A stretch of 33,980 nt of DNA from Bacteroidota bacterium (GCA_021831685.1 JAKBMG010000116.1:1-33980), one strand, 5' to 3'; positions 9,182-17,503 are shown, counted from the first letter of the stretch. Program-made: numbers and translations. The notes: generated from the letters alone by a model not told the origin.

Positions 9182-9670
9182 TTATTTTGAATCGACAATT
9201 AATGTAACGGGTCCATCGTTAATTATTTTCACTGACATCATAGTCTTAAAGATACCGCTCTTGACATTATGCTCGCCTATATTTTCCTTTACTCTCAATA
9301 TAAATTTTTCATAAAGCTCATTTGCAATTTCCGGTTTTGCTGCCTCTGTAAAGCTCGGGCGATTACCGCGCGATGTATCGCCATATACAGTAAATTGCGA
9401 GATAATTAAAGCTTCCCCGTTAATATCTTTCAAGGATAAATTCATTTTATTCTCTTCATCTTCCGAATAATCTTTGAGTAAAAGTGGTTGATCTTTTCGC
9501 GAAAATATTCGAAGATTGCAACATTTGTCTGCCACAAATTTAACATCAACAAGAGTATCACTGTTTTTAATTCCCAGTAAAATCACAACTCCCTTCTTAA
9601 TTTCCTCATGAATATTTATTGAGTCAATATATACTCCTCCTTCAGATACTTTTTGGACAACAGCTCTCAA
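9182..9670 (-). CDS. dtd: D-aminoacyl-tRNA deacylase
   Basis: Proofreading enzyme that hydrolyses D-aminoacyl-tRNAs. The 162-residue protein begins MRAVVQKVSEGGV and has the two catalytic motifs SQFTVYGDTSRGNRPSF and NDGPVTLIVDS (the GPVT cross-subunit motif). Family proteins usually have 145-150 residues; the extra length comes from a small insertion around SRKDQPLLLKDYSEDEENKMN. The start is TTG, embedded in a TTGA overlap with the prmC stop, and it is supported by an AGGAGA six bases upstream. It is part of the long minus-strand operon. Confidence 0.94.
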   Translation of the reverse strand: MRAVVQKVSEGGVYIDSINIHEEIKKGVVILLGIKNSDTLVDVKFVADKCCNLRIFSRKDQPLLLKDYSEDEENKMNLSLKDINGEALIISQFTVYGDTSRGNRPSFTEAAKPEIANELYEKFILRVKENIGEHNVKSGIFKTMMSVKIINDGPVTLIVDSK

Positions 9671-10521
9671 AGCATCTCTCCTATCATAACCCTGTCAATA
9701 TTTTGATAATCTTTTATAATTCGAATATTCTTAAAATTATTAGACGATAATAATTCTTCCACCTGGAGAGAGTGGCAATGCCCGATCTCAAAAAATAATT
9801 TACCGTTATTTTTAAGATAATTGACTGCCTTTGAAGTAATGGCTCTATAAAAGCTTAAACCATCAGCTTGGTCCGTCAATGCTATTGTAGGCTCGTAGTT
9901 TTTTAGTTCGTTATCGAGATTTGCATAATCGTTTATAGTAACGTAGGGAGGATTAGAAACAATTACATCAAAATTATTATCAGCTAATGGAGTGTTAGCT
10001 AAAATATCATGTTTAAGAAATTGAATTCTATCAGAAGTATTATTATGTTCTGCATTTTCTCTTGCAATGATTAGGGCATCTTCGCTAATATCAATAGCAA
10101 CAATCAAAGCCTCCGGGAGAAGCTTCGCTAAGGTAACGGAAATATTTCCGCTGCCTGTACCTATATCTAATATCTTAACAAATTTCTTTTCTCGATATTC
10201 ATTTATAACTGTCTCAACCAGCAATTCCGTTTCGGGGCGAGGAATTAGAACTGCGGGAGTAACTCTAAACTCTAAACCATAAAACTCCACCGAGCCGGTT
10301 ATATATTGAAGAGGTTCAAAATTACATCTTCGTTTTAATAATTCTCTGTATAAAATTACCTCATTTTCTTTTAGCGGTCTATCGTATGAAAGATAAAGCT
10401 GAAGCCGTTTGCATTTTAGAATGTGGGCTAATAATAATTCCGCATTAATTCTTGGGGAATCAATTCCTTTTTTTTTCAAGTATTCTGTGGAAAGATTTAT
10501 TGAGTCTAAAACTGTAAGCAT
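9667..10521 (-). CDS. prmC: Release factor glutamine methyltransferase
   Basis: SAM-dependent enzyme that methylates the GGQ glutamine of peptide-chain release factors. The 284-residue length is normal. An N-terminal helical domain carries SPRINAELLLAHILKC. The Rossmann SAM site is ILDIGTGSGNISVTLAKLLP. The diagnostic catalytic motif NPPYV sits in VSNPPYVTINDY. The ATG start lies 20 bp after the ptsI stop, and the stop overlaps dtd by 4 nt (TTGA). PrmC and its homologue PrmB share these motifs; the length and the EPLQYITGSVEFYG segment favour PrmC. Confidence 0.93.
   Translation of the reverse strand: MLTVLDSINLSTEYLKKKGIDSPRINAELLLAHILKCKRLQLYLSYDRPLKENEVILYRELLKRRCNFEPLQYITGSVEFYGLEFRVTPAVLIPRPETELLVETVINEYREKKFVKILDIGTGSGNISVTLAKLLPEALIVAIDISEDALIIARENAEHNNTSDRIQFLKHDILANTPLADNNFDVIVSNPPYVTINDYANLDNELKNYEPTIALTDQADGLSFYRAITSKAVNYLKNNGKLFFEIGHCHSLQVEELLSSNNFKNIRIIKDYQNIDRVMIGEML
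9677..9682 (-). promoter_or_regulatory. Shine-Dalgarno fixing the dtd TTG start
   Basis: On the minus strand AGGAGA is followed by GATGCT and then TTG. This supports TTG at 9668-9670 as the dtd start, inside the 3' end of prmC. The family-typical N-terminus MRAVVQKV agrees. Confidence 0.75.
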
Positions 10522-10541
10522 AAAGATAGAAGATTAAAATT

Positions 10542-12308
10542 CTAAATAATGTTCCTGGTTCTTTTGATTGAATTATCCTTAAAAAATTTCTCAAGTTTTT
10601 CCGTAACTTCATCTACCGTTGCAGAAGCGAGACAATCTTCCGCTAATAACTTTGATTTTTCAAAAGAAATACTCCTCAAAATTCTCTTTGCATAAGGAAT
10701 AGTAGCCGGTGCAAGGCTTAAACTAGTTAGACCAATTCCGACAAGCAAAGGAATTGCAAGCGTATCTGCAGCCATTTCTCCGCAGATGCTTAGTGGTTTC
10801 TTAGCTTTCTTGGCTTCTTTAACAATATGACTTAGCGTTCGTATTACCGCAGGATGAAATTCCTGGTATAAATCGGAAACTAAATCATTACCCCGGTCAA
10901 CAGCGATTAAATATTGGATTAAATCGTTTGTTCCAATGCTTAAGAAATCAACATAGCCGGCAAGCTCAAAAGTTAATAATGCGGCTGAAGGCACTTCAAT
11001 CATTATACCAATTTTAAGTCCTTTATCAAAGTATATTTTCTCATCTCTGAGTTCGTTCTTGCATTCATGAATTATTTCCAACGAACGTTTTATTTCCAAA
11101 ACAGTTGAAATCATCGGCAGCATAAATAAAATATTATTATTTTTACTTCCTTTTAGAACAGCGCGTATTTGAGTCTTAAACATTTTCTGGTTCTCCAGCA
11201 AAAGTCTTATTCCACGTAGTCCAAGAAACGGATTCGGCTCGTCAAAATCTAAAAACTTAAATTTATCTCCGCCAATGTCAAAAGCTCTAATAACTAAAGG
11301 TTTCGGATAAATTCTTGTTGATAAGTTCAAATAAATTTTTGCCTGTTCATCCTCGCCGGGCAGCTCTCCAAGCTCTTCGATTATTTGTTCAGTTCTGTAA
11401 AGTCCAATACCTTTAGCATCGTTGGTAATTACCAAATCAATTTCTCCGGTTACATCAACATTTGCCAGTAAAGTTATTTCTTTACCGTCAATAGTTTTGG
11501 CAGGCTGGTCTTTCAATTCGGCAAGGCTTTTTTGAAGTTCCACCAACTTTTCAATTTTTTCTTTGAAGAAATCTATTTGCTCTTTACTCGGATTAACTAG
11601 AACGTAACCATGGAAGCCGTCAACAATTATTGTATCGCCGTCTGCAATATGTTTGGTTGCATTGTGAGTGCCCACAACCGCGGGAATATTTAATGAACGA
11701 GAAATAATTGCCGCATGTGAAGTTAACCCGCCGTGATCGGTGACAAAGCCTTTTGCATTAGAGCGCGAGAGCAAAATTGTATCCGCAGGAGTAAGGCTAT
11801 CGCTTACGACAATCATATCATTCTTAATTTTTGACTCCCATCTTTTCTTCTGAAGATTTCTGATGATACGATTTTTTATATCTTCAATATCCCCTGCTCT
11901 TTCCTTCATATAAGTTTCATAGGAATGCATCATGAGTGATTGGTATTTTGAGATTTCATCATTTACAATAAATTCCGGTTGTTTTTTTTCTGTTTCAATC
12001 CTGTCGTTAATATTTTTAAGAAGAATAGGGTCATCGAGAATCATAACCTGGGCTTCAAAAATGGCAGCGCGTTTCTCTTCCATTTTTTCTTTTGCAATCG
12101 CAAAGATTTTCTTTAGCTCCTTTTTTGATTTAGCCAGAGCATCAATCAAATTTTGCTTTGCTTCCTCAACGTCTGTTATTTCGCTTTCATTTATTACGAG
12201 TTTTTCTTTTGTAAACAGATAGGCTTGAGCTATAACAATTCCCGGCGCAGCAGCAATGCCGGTAATTTTATTTTCAGCATCCTTAAATATTTGACTAAAT
12301 TTTTTCAC
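10542..12308 (-). CDS. ptsI: PTS Enzyme I (PEP-protein phosphotransferase)
   Basis: Cytosolic kinase that takes phosphate from PEP and passes it to HPr. The 588-residue protein has the N-terminal HPr-binding region, then GGLTSHAAIISRS with the phosphorylated His198. A PEP-utilising TIM barrel follows, with GLYRTEQ, FDIGGDKF, LSIGTNDLIQYLIAVDRGND and the catalytic Cys509 in SICGEMA. All key residues are present. The start is GTG and overlaps the ptsH stop (GTGA). No sugar-specific Enzyme II or EIIA is in this window. That could mean the EIIs are elsewhere or that the pair serves a regulatory PTS. A PTS-Ntr form is unlikely because no N-terminal GAF domain is present. Confidence 0.95.
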   Translation of the reverse strand: MKKFSQIFKDAENKITGIAAAPGIVIAQAYLFTKEKLVINESEITDVEEAKQNLIDALAKSKKELKKIFAIAKEKMEEKRAAIFEAQVMILDDPILLKNINDRIETEKKQPEFIVNDEISKYQSLMMHSYETYMKERAGDIEDIKNRIIRNLQKKRWESKIKNDMIVVSDSLTPADTILLSRSNAKGFVTDHGGLTSHAAIISRSLNIPAVVGTHNATKHIADGDTIIVDGFHGYVLVNPSKEQIDFFKEKIEKLVELQKSLAELKDQPAKTIDGKEITLLANVDVTGEIDLVITNDAKGIGLYRTEQIIEELGELPGEDEQAKIYLNLSTRIYPKPLVIRAFDIGGDKFKFLDFDEPNPFLGLRGIRLLLENQKMFKTQIRAVLKGSKNNNILFMLPMISTVLEIKRSLEIIHECKNELRDEKIYFDKGLKIGIMIEVPSAALLTFELAGYVDFLSIGTNDLIQYLIAVDRGNDLVSDLYQEFHPAVIRTLSHIVKEAKKAKKPLSICGEMAADTLAIPLLVGIGLTSLSLAPATIPYAKRILRSISFEKSKLLAEDCLASATVDEVTEKLEKFFKDNSIKRTRNII

Positions 12309-12571
12309 AACTCATCAAATCCTCTCTTGAAATAGTCTATTATTTCTTCAGACGCCTGTTTCTCATCATCGCCGTCAAAAGTAAGGACAAGCTCTGAACC
12401 CATTTCTGCAGCAAGCGTCATAACTCCGATAATGCTTTTTGCATTAATATTTAATCCGTCTTTGGAGATATAAAATTCACATTTAAACTTTGCAGCCATT
12501 TTAACAATAGTAGCTGCCGGACGCGTATGCAGTCCTGCTTTGTTTACAATTTTCACCGTCTGTTCAATCAT
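12305..12571 (-). CDS. ptsH: Phosphocarrier protein HPr
   Basis: Small PTS phosphocarrier of 88 residues. The active-site motif NKAGLHTRPAA places the phosphorylated histidine at position 15. The regulatory site NAKSIIGVMTL places a serine at position 46, exactly as in HPr proteins phosphorylated by HPr kinase. This suggests a HprK elsewhere in the genome. The ATG overlaps the polyprenyl synthase stop by 1 nt (TAATG) and the stop overlaps ptsI by 4 nt, so the two PTS genes are translated as a unit inside an isoprenoid-led operon. The His15/Ser46 arrangement argues against an NPr-type protein. Confidence 0.95.
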   Translation of the reverse strand: MIEQTVKIVNKAGLHTRPAATIVKMAAKFKCEFYISKDGLNINAKSIIGVMTLAAEMGSELVLTFDGDDEKQASEEIIDYFKRGFDEL

Positions 12572-13566
12572 TATTTGCTTCTTTTAATAAGTGAGTTAGC
12601 AAGCCAAGTAAAAAATTCCCTGTCAGTATTATTTTGTAAAACTTGTACTGACATCAAGGCTTTATCTGTATATCGTTTTATTTCTGTTTTAGCATCATCG
12701 AGCACTCCGAGTTTTTTATACAATTCTCTGTATACCAAAATTTCATCTAGTTTAATCCCTTTTCGGTCTATAACTCTTTGAAGTTTTATTCTATCTTCAC
12801 CTTTTGCAACTTCAGAGGCTTTAAGTAAAAGAAATGTTTTTTTTCCTTCCACCAGATCTCCGCCAACAAATTTGCCGAATTCCTTTTCATCTCCAATAAT
12901 GTCAAGCAAATCATCCTGGATTTGAAAAGCAATGCCGATGTTTTTACCAAAATTTGCTAGTGCTTGAATATCTTTTGGTGAGCCACCTCCAAGTATAGCA
13001 CCAATTTTACAGCACATTTCAGCCATTGCGGCAGTTTTCTTTTTAATCATCAAGATATAATCATTAATCGAAATATTTCTTTTCGATTCAAAATCTTTAT
13101 CCATACTTTGGCCTTCACAAACTTCCACTAATCCCTTTGTGAATGCCTCTAGTACGGGTTTTGCGTTATCTTTACAGTCTTTCAATAGATTTTCATAAGC
13201 AACGGAGAGTAAACTATCTCCAACGAGAATAGCGGTGTTCACGTCATATTTTTTGTGTAGCGTTAGTTTTCCTCTTCGCTTATCAGCATTATCCATAATG
13301 TCGTCATGAACCAAGGTAAAATTATGCAGAAGCTCTACCGCAACGGCTGCGTTGTAAACAGAGGATAATTTACCTCCCACTGCTTTAGTAGAAAACAAAA
13401 CAAGTAATGGTCTAAGTCTTTTCCCTCCACCTCTTAAAATATAAGAACCAGGTAGATAAAGAGAAGCCGGTTTTCTATCTTGTAATAATTGTTCAAGCTT
13501 CTTCTCAACTTTTATTCTTTCACGTTCATAAAGAAAGTAAAATTTATCTTTTTTATCCCCGATCAA
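12571..13566 (-). CDS. Polyprenyl diphosphate synthase (trans-isoprenyl)
   Basis: Head-to-tail prenyltransferase that condenses IPP with allylic diphosphates. The 331-residue protein has both aspartate motifs: LVHDDIMD (first, uninterrupted DDxxD) and FQIQDDLLD (second). The GGGKRLRPLLVL substrate-binding motif lies near 46-57. Phe at the fifth position before the first motif (HNFTLVHDD) and the absence of a two-residue insertion resemble type I short-chain GGPP/FPP synthases. Long-chain synthases usually have a small residue there. I therefore lean to a C15-C20 product, but chain length is not proven. The start is TTG inside a TTGA overlap with the IPP isomerase stop, with AAGGA nine bases upstream. 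Confidence 0.9.
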   Translation of the reverse strand: MIGDKKDKFYFLYERERIKVEKKLEQLLQDRKPASLYLPGSYILRGGGKRLRPLLVLFSTKAVGGKLSSVYNAAVAVELLHNFTLVHDDIMDNADKRRGKLTLHKKYDVNTAILVGDSLLSVAYENLLKDCKDNAKPVLEAFTKGLVEVCEGQSMDKDFESKRNISINDYILMIKKKTAAMAEMCCKIGAILGGGSPKDIQALANFGKNIGIAFQIQDDLLDIIGDEKEFGKFVGGDLVEGKKTFLLLKASEVAKGEDRIKLQRVIDRKGIKLDEILVYRELYKKLGVLDDAKTEIKRYTDKALMSVQVLQNNTDREFFTWLANSLIKRSK

Positions 13567-14606
13567 TTCAGTTTATCCTTTCTGATTAATTTATTGTTTT
13601 GTAATTCAGCAAGGGATGATGAGCCGGTAAGGAATAAAATTTTCCTGACAATTTCAAACCATTCTCTTACAAGCGACATTACACCCTCAACGCCGTTCTT
13701 ATCTAATTGAATTAAAACGGTTCTTGCTGATGCAGTAATTTCAGCGCCAAGTGCAAATGCTTTTGCCATATCAATTGCATTGTTTATTCCTCCGGAGCCA
13801 ATCAGATAAAAATCAAACTCATTCTTAAGTTTAGAAATTTTTCTGAGGCAATATGAAGTCGGCAATCCCCAATCCCAAAAATAATTAGATTCTTCTTTAT
13901 TACGAAGAATTTCCACACCTGCCCAGCTTGTGCCGCCTGCACCGGCAACATCAATTCCTTTCACACCGGTTTGAAGTATTTTCTTAGCAGCTTCTTTTGA
14001 AATTCCCGCACCAACCTCTTTAACCACAACCGGTATATCTAAAGATTCAACTAATTTTCCAAGTGACTTAAGAAGACCGGTAAAATTTGGTTCTCCTTTT
14101 TTTTGCATCAATTCCTGAAGAGAATTTAAATGTACTACCATTGCATCGGCATTAATTAATTCAGCCAATATTTGTACAGGCTTAAATGATTTGAAAAGTA
14201 CCAACTGCGAAGCGCCTATATTTCCAAGAATCGGAATATGCGGCGCATTCTTTCTAATAATTTTATAAGAATTATGAAACGAGGTTGATTCAAGAGCCTG
14301 CCGCTGGCTACCAACACCAAGCGGAATATTTAATTCATTAGCTGCAATTGCCAGCTTAGCATTAATATTTTCAGATTCCTCAGTTCCGCCGGTCATGCAT
14401 GAAATTAAAAACGGATAATTTATTTTCTTTCCTAAAAAATCAGTTTTAAAGGAGATTTTATTTAGGTTCACTTCAGTTATGGCATAATGCTTAAAATCAT
14501 AATTATCAAAGCCATTTCTTTTTTCTTTATAAGAAACATCGCCGGTAAGGCATAATTGAAGATGCTCTTTTTTCCGTTGAGAAATGGAATTTGAATCGTT
14601 TGCCAT
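13563..14606 (-). CDS. fni: Isopentenyl-diphosphate delta-isomerase, type 2
   Basis: FMN- and NADPH-dependent isomerase that interconverts IPP and DMAPP. The 347-residue protein has the family features: SQRKKEHLQLCL at the N-terminus, PFLISCMTGGTEES, LGVGSQRQALE, PVVVKEVGAGIS, GAGGTSW and the C-terminal flavin phosphate site GSGGINNAIDMAKAFALGA. Type 2 enzymes are unrelated to the metal-dependent type 1 Idi and occur in Archaea, Firmicutes and the Bacteroidetes/Chlorobi group. It is the first gene of the long minus-strand operon and feeds the adjacent prenyltransferase. No strong promoter was recognised upstream, where the non-coding island begins. Confidence 0.94.
   Translation of the reverse strand: MANDSNSISQRKKEHLQLCLTGDVSYKEKRNGFDNYDFKHYAITEVNLNKISFKTDFLGKKINYPFLISCMTGGTEESENINAKLAIAANELNIPLGVGSQRQALESTSFHNSYKIIRKNAPHIPILGNIGASQLVLFKSFKPVQILAELINADAMVVHLNSLQELMQKKGEPNFTGLLKSLGKLVESLDIPVVVKEVGAGISKEAAKKILQTGVKGIDVAGAGGTSWAGVEILRNKEESNYFWDWGLPTSYCLRKISKLKNEFDFYLIGSGGINNAIDMAKAFALGAEITASARTVLIQLDKNGVEGVMSLVREWFEIVRKILFLTGSSSLAELQNNKLIRKDKLN
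13576..13580 (-). promoter_or_regulatory. Shine-Dalgarno for the polyprenyl synthase TTG start
   Basis: AAGGA on the minus strand lies nine bases before TTG (13564-13566), within the last codons of the IPP isomerase gene. It supports the TTG start and the TTGA stop-start overlap. Confidence 0.55.
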
Positions 14607-14823
14607 AAAAATGATTTACCGCTAACAATATTGTTAAAATTTTTGATGCCAAGATATTAAATTTTAGAACAATATTCTCATTCAAGCGGGCTAAAGCACT
14701 AAGCGAGTTTTCACCTTTTAGTTCAATTACTCAAGTTGACCGCAAGTTTTTATTTAGGTATTAAAAACCGTTGAAACGGTTAATAAATAAGGTTTTATGT
14801 TAAGCAACCCACGACTTGAGGGG
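14607..14823. other. Non-coding spacer with small hairpin
   Basis: No gene is seen. The clearest structure is AACCGT-TGAA-ACGGTT at 14765-14780, a perfect six-base-pair hairpin with a tetraloop. A distant pair CTCAAGT (near 14729-14735) and ACTTGAG (14814-14820) could bracket it. The stretch should also contain the promoter of the isoprenoid/PTS operon, but I could not pick a convincing one. Confidence 0.5.
14765..14780. repeat. Small REP-like hairpin
   Basis: AACCGTTGAAACGGTT forms a perfect 6-bp stem with a TGAA loop. No U-run follows, so it is not a terminator. Its form matches the other mini-palindromes in the adjacent element. Confidence 0.6.
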
Positions 14824-14904
14824 CTGTGTGAAAATTCAGAAGTGATGAATAAATATTCTAATTATGGTTTTAAAATATGACTACATTAATATGTTTTTTT
14901 ATTG

Positions 14905-14924
14905 CCCCGACATTTATGTCGGGG
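14905..14924. repeat. Hairpin CCCCGACAT/ATGTCGGGG
   Basis: A perfect 9-bp inverted repeat with two bases between the arms lies inside the terminal-repeat element. GC-rich arms in AT-rich DNA make it stand out. It is followed by TGAAATG rather than a T-run, so terminator function is unlikely. Confidence 0.7.
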
Positions 14925-14947
14925 TGAAATGAACTCCAATAAATACT

Positions 14948-14988
14948 GGGCTTCAGCCCCATTTGTGCTATTTATGTGGCTAAAGCCA
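14948..14988. repeat. Two mini-palindromes GGGCTTCAGCCC and TGGCTAAAGCCA
   Basis: GGGCTTCAGCCC occupies 14948-14959 and TGGCTAAAGCCA 14977-14988. They are sequence variants of one pattern (xGGCT-NN-AGCCx), 17 bases apart. Such paired short palindromes are typical of REP-like or BIME-like repeats. Confidence 0.65.
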
Positions 14989-15010
14989 TAATTATCTTTT
15001 TTACACTAAT

Positions 15011-15051
15011 CCCCGCCATAAACCTGCCTGACCGGTAGGCAGGTGGCGGGG
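15011..15051. repeat. Long GC-rich nested hairpin
   Basis: Outer arms CCCCGCCA (15011-15018) and TGGCGGGG (15044-15051) enclose inner arms CCTGCCT (15023-15029) and AGGCAGG (15037-15043). This gives a 15-bp interrupted stem. The loop GACCGGT and the arm share CCGGTAGGCA with position 174-183 at the left edge of the window, hinting that both belong to a dispersed family. Confidence 0.7.
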
Positions 15052-15123
15052 CAATTGATGAATAAATTTTAAGTAATAAAAATTAAAATGGCTTATACAA
15101 AAATATTAATATTTATTCTTTGA

Positions 15124-15228
15124 AAACTAATTTTCACACAGGCTCTAGAAGAGGTGGACATCAAAGGAAATTCTTATTGCAAAAAATGCGCTTCAAAAGT
15201 GGAGGGGTATAAATCCCTTTATTTTTGA
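15124..15228 (+). pseudogene. Possible 3' relic of a zinc-ribbon-type gene
   Basis: Immediately to the right of the terminal-repeat element one frame stays open and ends with a TGA at 15226-15228. From 15148 it reads EEVDIKGNSYCKKCASKVEG and ends YKSLYF. The CxxC pair in a charged context looks like the end of a small zinc-ribbon protein. There is no start codon or ribosome site, and a stop at 15121-15123 lies inside the element's terminal repeat. This would fit an insertion that cut off the 5' part of a gene. With about 30 codons it may be chance. Confidence 0.25.
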
Positions 15229-15241
15229 TATTATAAAGTCG

Positions 15242-16423
15242 TCAAAGACCAAATTCAAGTTTTAAGACTTTAAACATTTTAATAACGTAATCTAAATCTT
15301 CTTTTGAATGAGCCGCAGAAATTTGAATCCTTATTCTTGCGGTTTCCTTGGGAACTACAGGGTAGAAAAATCCAATTACATAAATATTCTTTTCAAGCAT
15401 ACGGGCCGCTACATTTTGTGCAAGCACCGCATCTCCGAGCATGATAGGAACAATTGGGTGTACACCCGGTTTAACCTTGAGCCCGGCTTTTGTGATTTCG
15501 TCTCTAAAATATTTTGTATTATCTTCAAGTTTGTCGCGTAAATCAGTTGATGATTTTAATATATCAAGAACCTTTAACGAAGCGGAAATGATACTCGGGG
15601 CAACAGTGTTTGAAAACAAATATGGTCTTGAACGCTGACGAAGCAAGTCAATGATCTCTTTTCTTCCGCTTGTATAACCGCCGCTGGCACCTCCCAAAGC
15701 TTTTCCAAGCGTACCGGTAATTATATCTATCCGTCCCATTACCTTGTTATATTCGTGAGTTCCTCTTCCGGTTTTACCCATAAAGCCAACTGCATGTGAA
15801 TCGTCAACCATAACAAGCGCGCCGTATTTATCGGCAAGGTTACAAATGTTTTCTAAGTTGGCAATACTTCCGTCCATCGAAAAAACACCGTCGGTAGCAA
15901 TTAATTTTATCTTATTTAAAGAAGCTTCCTTCAGTTTATCTTCAAGGTCATTCATATCATTATTCTTATAACGAAAGCGATTTGCTTTGCAGAGCCTAAT
16001 GCCATCTATAATACTGGCGTGATTTAGTTCATCGCTTATAACAGCGTCTTCCTCCGAAAGGATCGTTTCGAATAAACCCCCGTTTGCATCAAAACATGAA
16101 GAATAAAGGATCGTATCTTCTGTTCCGAGAAATTCCGAAATCTTATATTCTAACTCTTTATGAATTTCTTGAGTGCCACAAATGAATCGAACAGAAGAAA
16201 GTCCGTATCCCCAGGTATCATAACTTGCCCTTGCCGCTTGAATAACTTCAGGATTATCTGCTAAACCAAGATAATTGTTTGCACACATATTTAAAACTTT
16301 TTGTCCTTTTACCTGTATGTAAGCGCTTTGAGGGCCTCCTATTATTCTTTCATTTTTATAAAGCCCTTCGTCTTGAATGTGTTGAAGAATGGTGCTGTAA
16401 TGATTTTTTATATTCTCGTTCAT
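15242..16423 (-). CDS. kbl: Glycine C-acetyltransferase (2-amino-3-ketobutyrate CoA ligase)
   Basis: PLP enzyme that cleaves 2-amino-3-ketobutyrate with CoA to glycine and acetyl-CoA, the second step of threonine breakdown. The 393-residue length fits the family. Visible motifs are [41 protein letters not shown] (PLP-binding Asp and His) and [14 protein letters not shown] with the Schiff-base lysine. Related alpha-oxoamine synthases (BioF, SPT) share the fold, but the directly upstream tdh gene settles the role. The ATG has GAGGA five bases upstream (16429-16433). The gap to tdh is 27 bp, indicating one operon. Confidence 0.95.
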   Translation of the reverse strand: MNENIKNHYSTILQHIQDEGLYKNERIIGGPQSAYIQVKGQKVLNMCANNYLGLADNPEVIQAARASYDTWGYGLSSVRFICGTQEIHKELEYKISEFLGTEDTILYSSCFDANGGLFETILSEEDAVISDELNHASIIDGIRLCKANRFRYKNNDMNDLEDKLKEASLNKIKLIATDGVFSMDGSIANLENICNLADKYGALVMVDDSHAVGFMGKTGRGTHEYNKVMGRIDIITGTLGKALGGASGGYTSGRKEIIDLLRQRSRPYLFSNTVAPSIISASLKVLDILKSSTDLRDKLEDNTKYFRDEITKAGLKVKPGVHPIVPIMLGDAVLAQNVAARMLEKNIYVIGFFYPVVPKETARIRIQISAAHSKEDLDYVIKMFKVLKLEFGL

Positions 16424-16450
16424 TGAATTCCTCTTTATTACATTATTTAG

Positions 16451-17491
16451 TTATTCTTTTATCCAGTCTAAAACTATTTTCCCGGAATTTCCGGATTTCA
16501 TCAATTCAAATCCTTCGATGTAAGATTCGTAAGGAAAACGATGAGTTATTATAGGAGTTATATCTAATCCACTTTGGATCATTGTTGTCATCTTATACCA
16601 GGTCTCAAACATTTCTCGTCCATAAATTCCTTTAAGAGTAAGACCATTAAATACAACGGTGTTCCAATCGATAGCTGCGCTTTCCGGTAAAATTCCTAAG
16701 AGTGCAATTTTCCCGCCGTGGCACATTACCGTAAGCATGCTTTTAAGTGCAGCAGGACTTCCGGACATTTCTAATCCCACATCAAATCCTTCTTTCATAT
16801 CAAGTTCGTTCATTACATCGTTAAGATTTTCTTTAGCAACATTTACAGCACGGGTAACGCCCATTTTTTTTGCAAGTTCAAGCCGGTATGGGTTTATGTC
16901 TGTAATTACGACATAACGCGCACCAGCATGTTTTACTATAGCGGCAGCCATTATTCCGATTGGTCCGGCGCCGGTAATTAAAACATCTTCGCCCAGAACA
17001 TCAAAAGAAAGGGCAGTATGAGTTGCATTTCCAAAGGGATCAAAAGTTGATAAAATTTCTTTTGGAATATTCGGATCGCACTGCCAAATATTTGAAACCG
17101 GGATGCATAGATATTCCGCAAATGCACCGGGGCGATTTACTCCAACACCCATTGCATTTTTACAAAGATGCCTTCTGCCGGCTCTGCAGTTTCTACAATG
17201 CCCGCATACAATGTGTCCTTCTCCGCTGACTAATTCACCAACTTTTAGATCATGAACGTTGCTTCCGATAGCTTCAACAGTTCCAACATATTCGTGTCCT
17301 GTGACCATCGGTACTGGTATAGTTTTTTGAGCCCATTCGTCCCAATTGTAGATATGAATATCTGTTCCGCAAATTGATGTTTTGTGAATTTTAATTAAGA
17401 CATCGTTTATACCAACTTCAGGTATAGCAACTTCGTCAAGCCATAAACCCGGTTTTGAATATTTTTTTACAAGCGCTTTCATTGTTTTCAT
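16451..17491 (-). CDS. tdh: L-threonine 3-dehydrogenase
   Basis: Zinc- and NAD-dependent medium-chain dehydrogenase that oxidises threonine to 2-amino-3-ketobutyrate, which Kbl then cleaves. The 346-residue protein shows catalytic zinc ligands in [17 protein letters not shown] and GHEYVG. The structural zinc cluster is [15 protein letters not shown]. The NAD Rossmann site is [22 protein letters not shown]. The open frame extends 22 codons further upstream to 17557, but the ATG at 17489-17491 is chosen. AAGGA sits seven bases before it, the protein then begins [10 protein letters not shown] as in the family, and its length matches E. coli Tdh (341). Confidence 0.95.
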   Translation of the reverse strand: MKTMKALVKKYSKPGLWLDEVAIPEVGINDVLIKIHKTSICGTDIHIYNWDEWAQKTIPVPMVTGHEYVGTVEAIGSNVHDLKVGELVSGEGHIVCGHCRNCRAGRRHLCKNAMGVGVNRPGAFAEYLCIPVSNIWQCDPNIPKEILSTFDPFGNATHTALSFDVLGEDVLITGAGPIGIMAAAIVKHAGARYVVITDINPYRLELAKKMGVTRAVNVAKENLNDVMNELDMKEGFDVGLEMSGSPAALKSMLTVMCHGGKIALLGILPESAAIDWNTVVFNGLTLKGIYGREMFETWYKMTTMIQSGLDITPIITHRFPYESYIEGFELMKSGNSGKIVLDWIKE

Positions 17492-17498
17492 TTTGAAT

Positions 17499-17503
17499 TC
17501 CTT
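17499..17503 (-). promoter_or_regulatory. Shine-Dalgarno fixing the tdh start
   Basis: AAGGA, then ATTCAAA, then ATG on the minus strand. The kbl start has a very similar context (GAGGA, ATTCA, ATG), so both genes of the pair share an AGGAATTCA-type translation start. Confidence 0.75.

Larger units (their letters stand above)
14824..15141. mobile_element. 318-bp terminal-inverted-repeat element (MITE-like)
   Basis: The two ends are inverted copies with matched spacing. The left end reads CTGTGTGAAAATT (14824-14836), 10 variable bases, then GAATAAATATT (14847-14857). The right end is the complement: AATATTTATTC (15108-15118), 10 bases, AATTTTCACACAG (15129-15141). This gives 34-bp terminal repeats with 24 identical positions outside the variable spacer. 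No transposase is encoded, so it would be non-autonomous. The interior carries four separate palindromes. The tips may extend a few bases outward (GAG is shared), and I found no clear target-site duplication. The class of parent element is not identified. Confidence 0.65.

Noticed and set aside
14765-15051. CRISPR array
   Set aside because: The palindromes differ from each other in sequence and spacing; there is no repeated unit of 25-40 bp with regular spacers and no cas gene.
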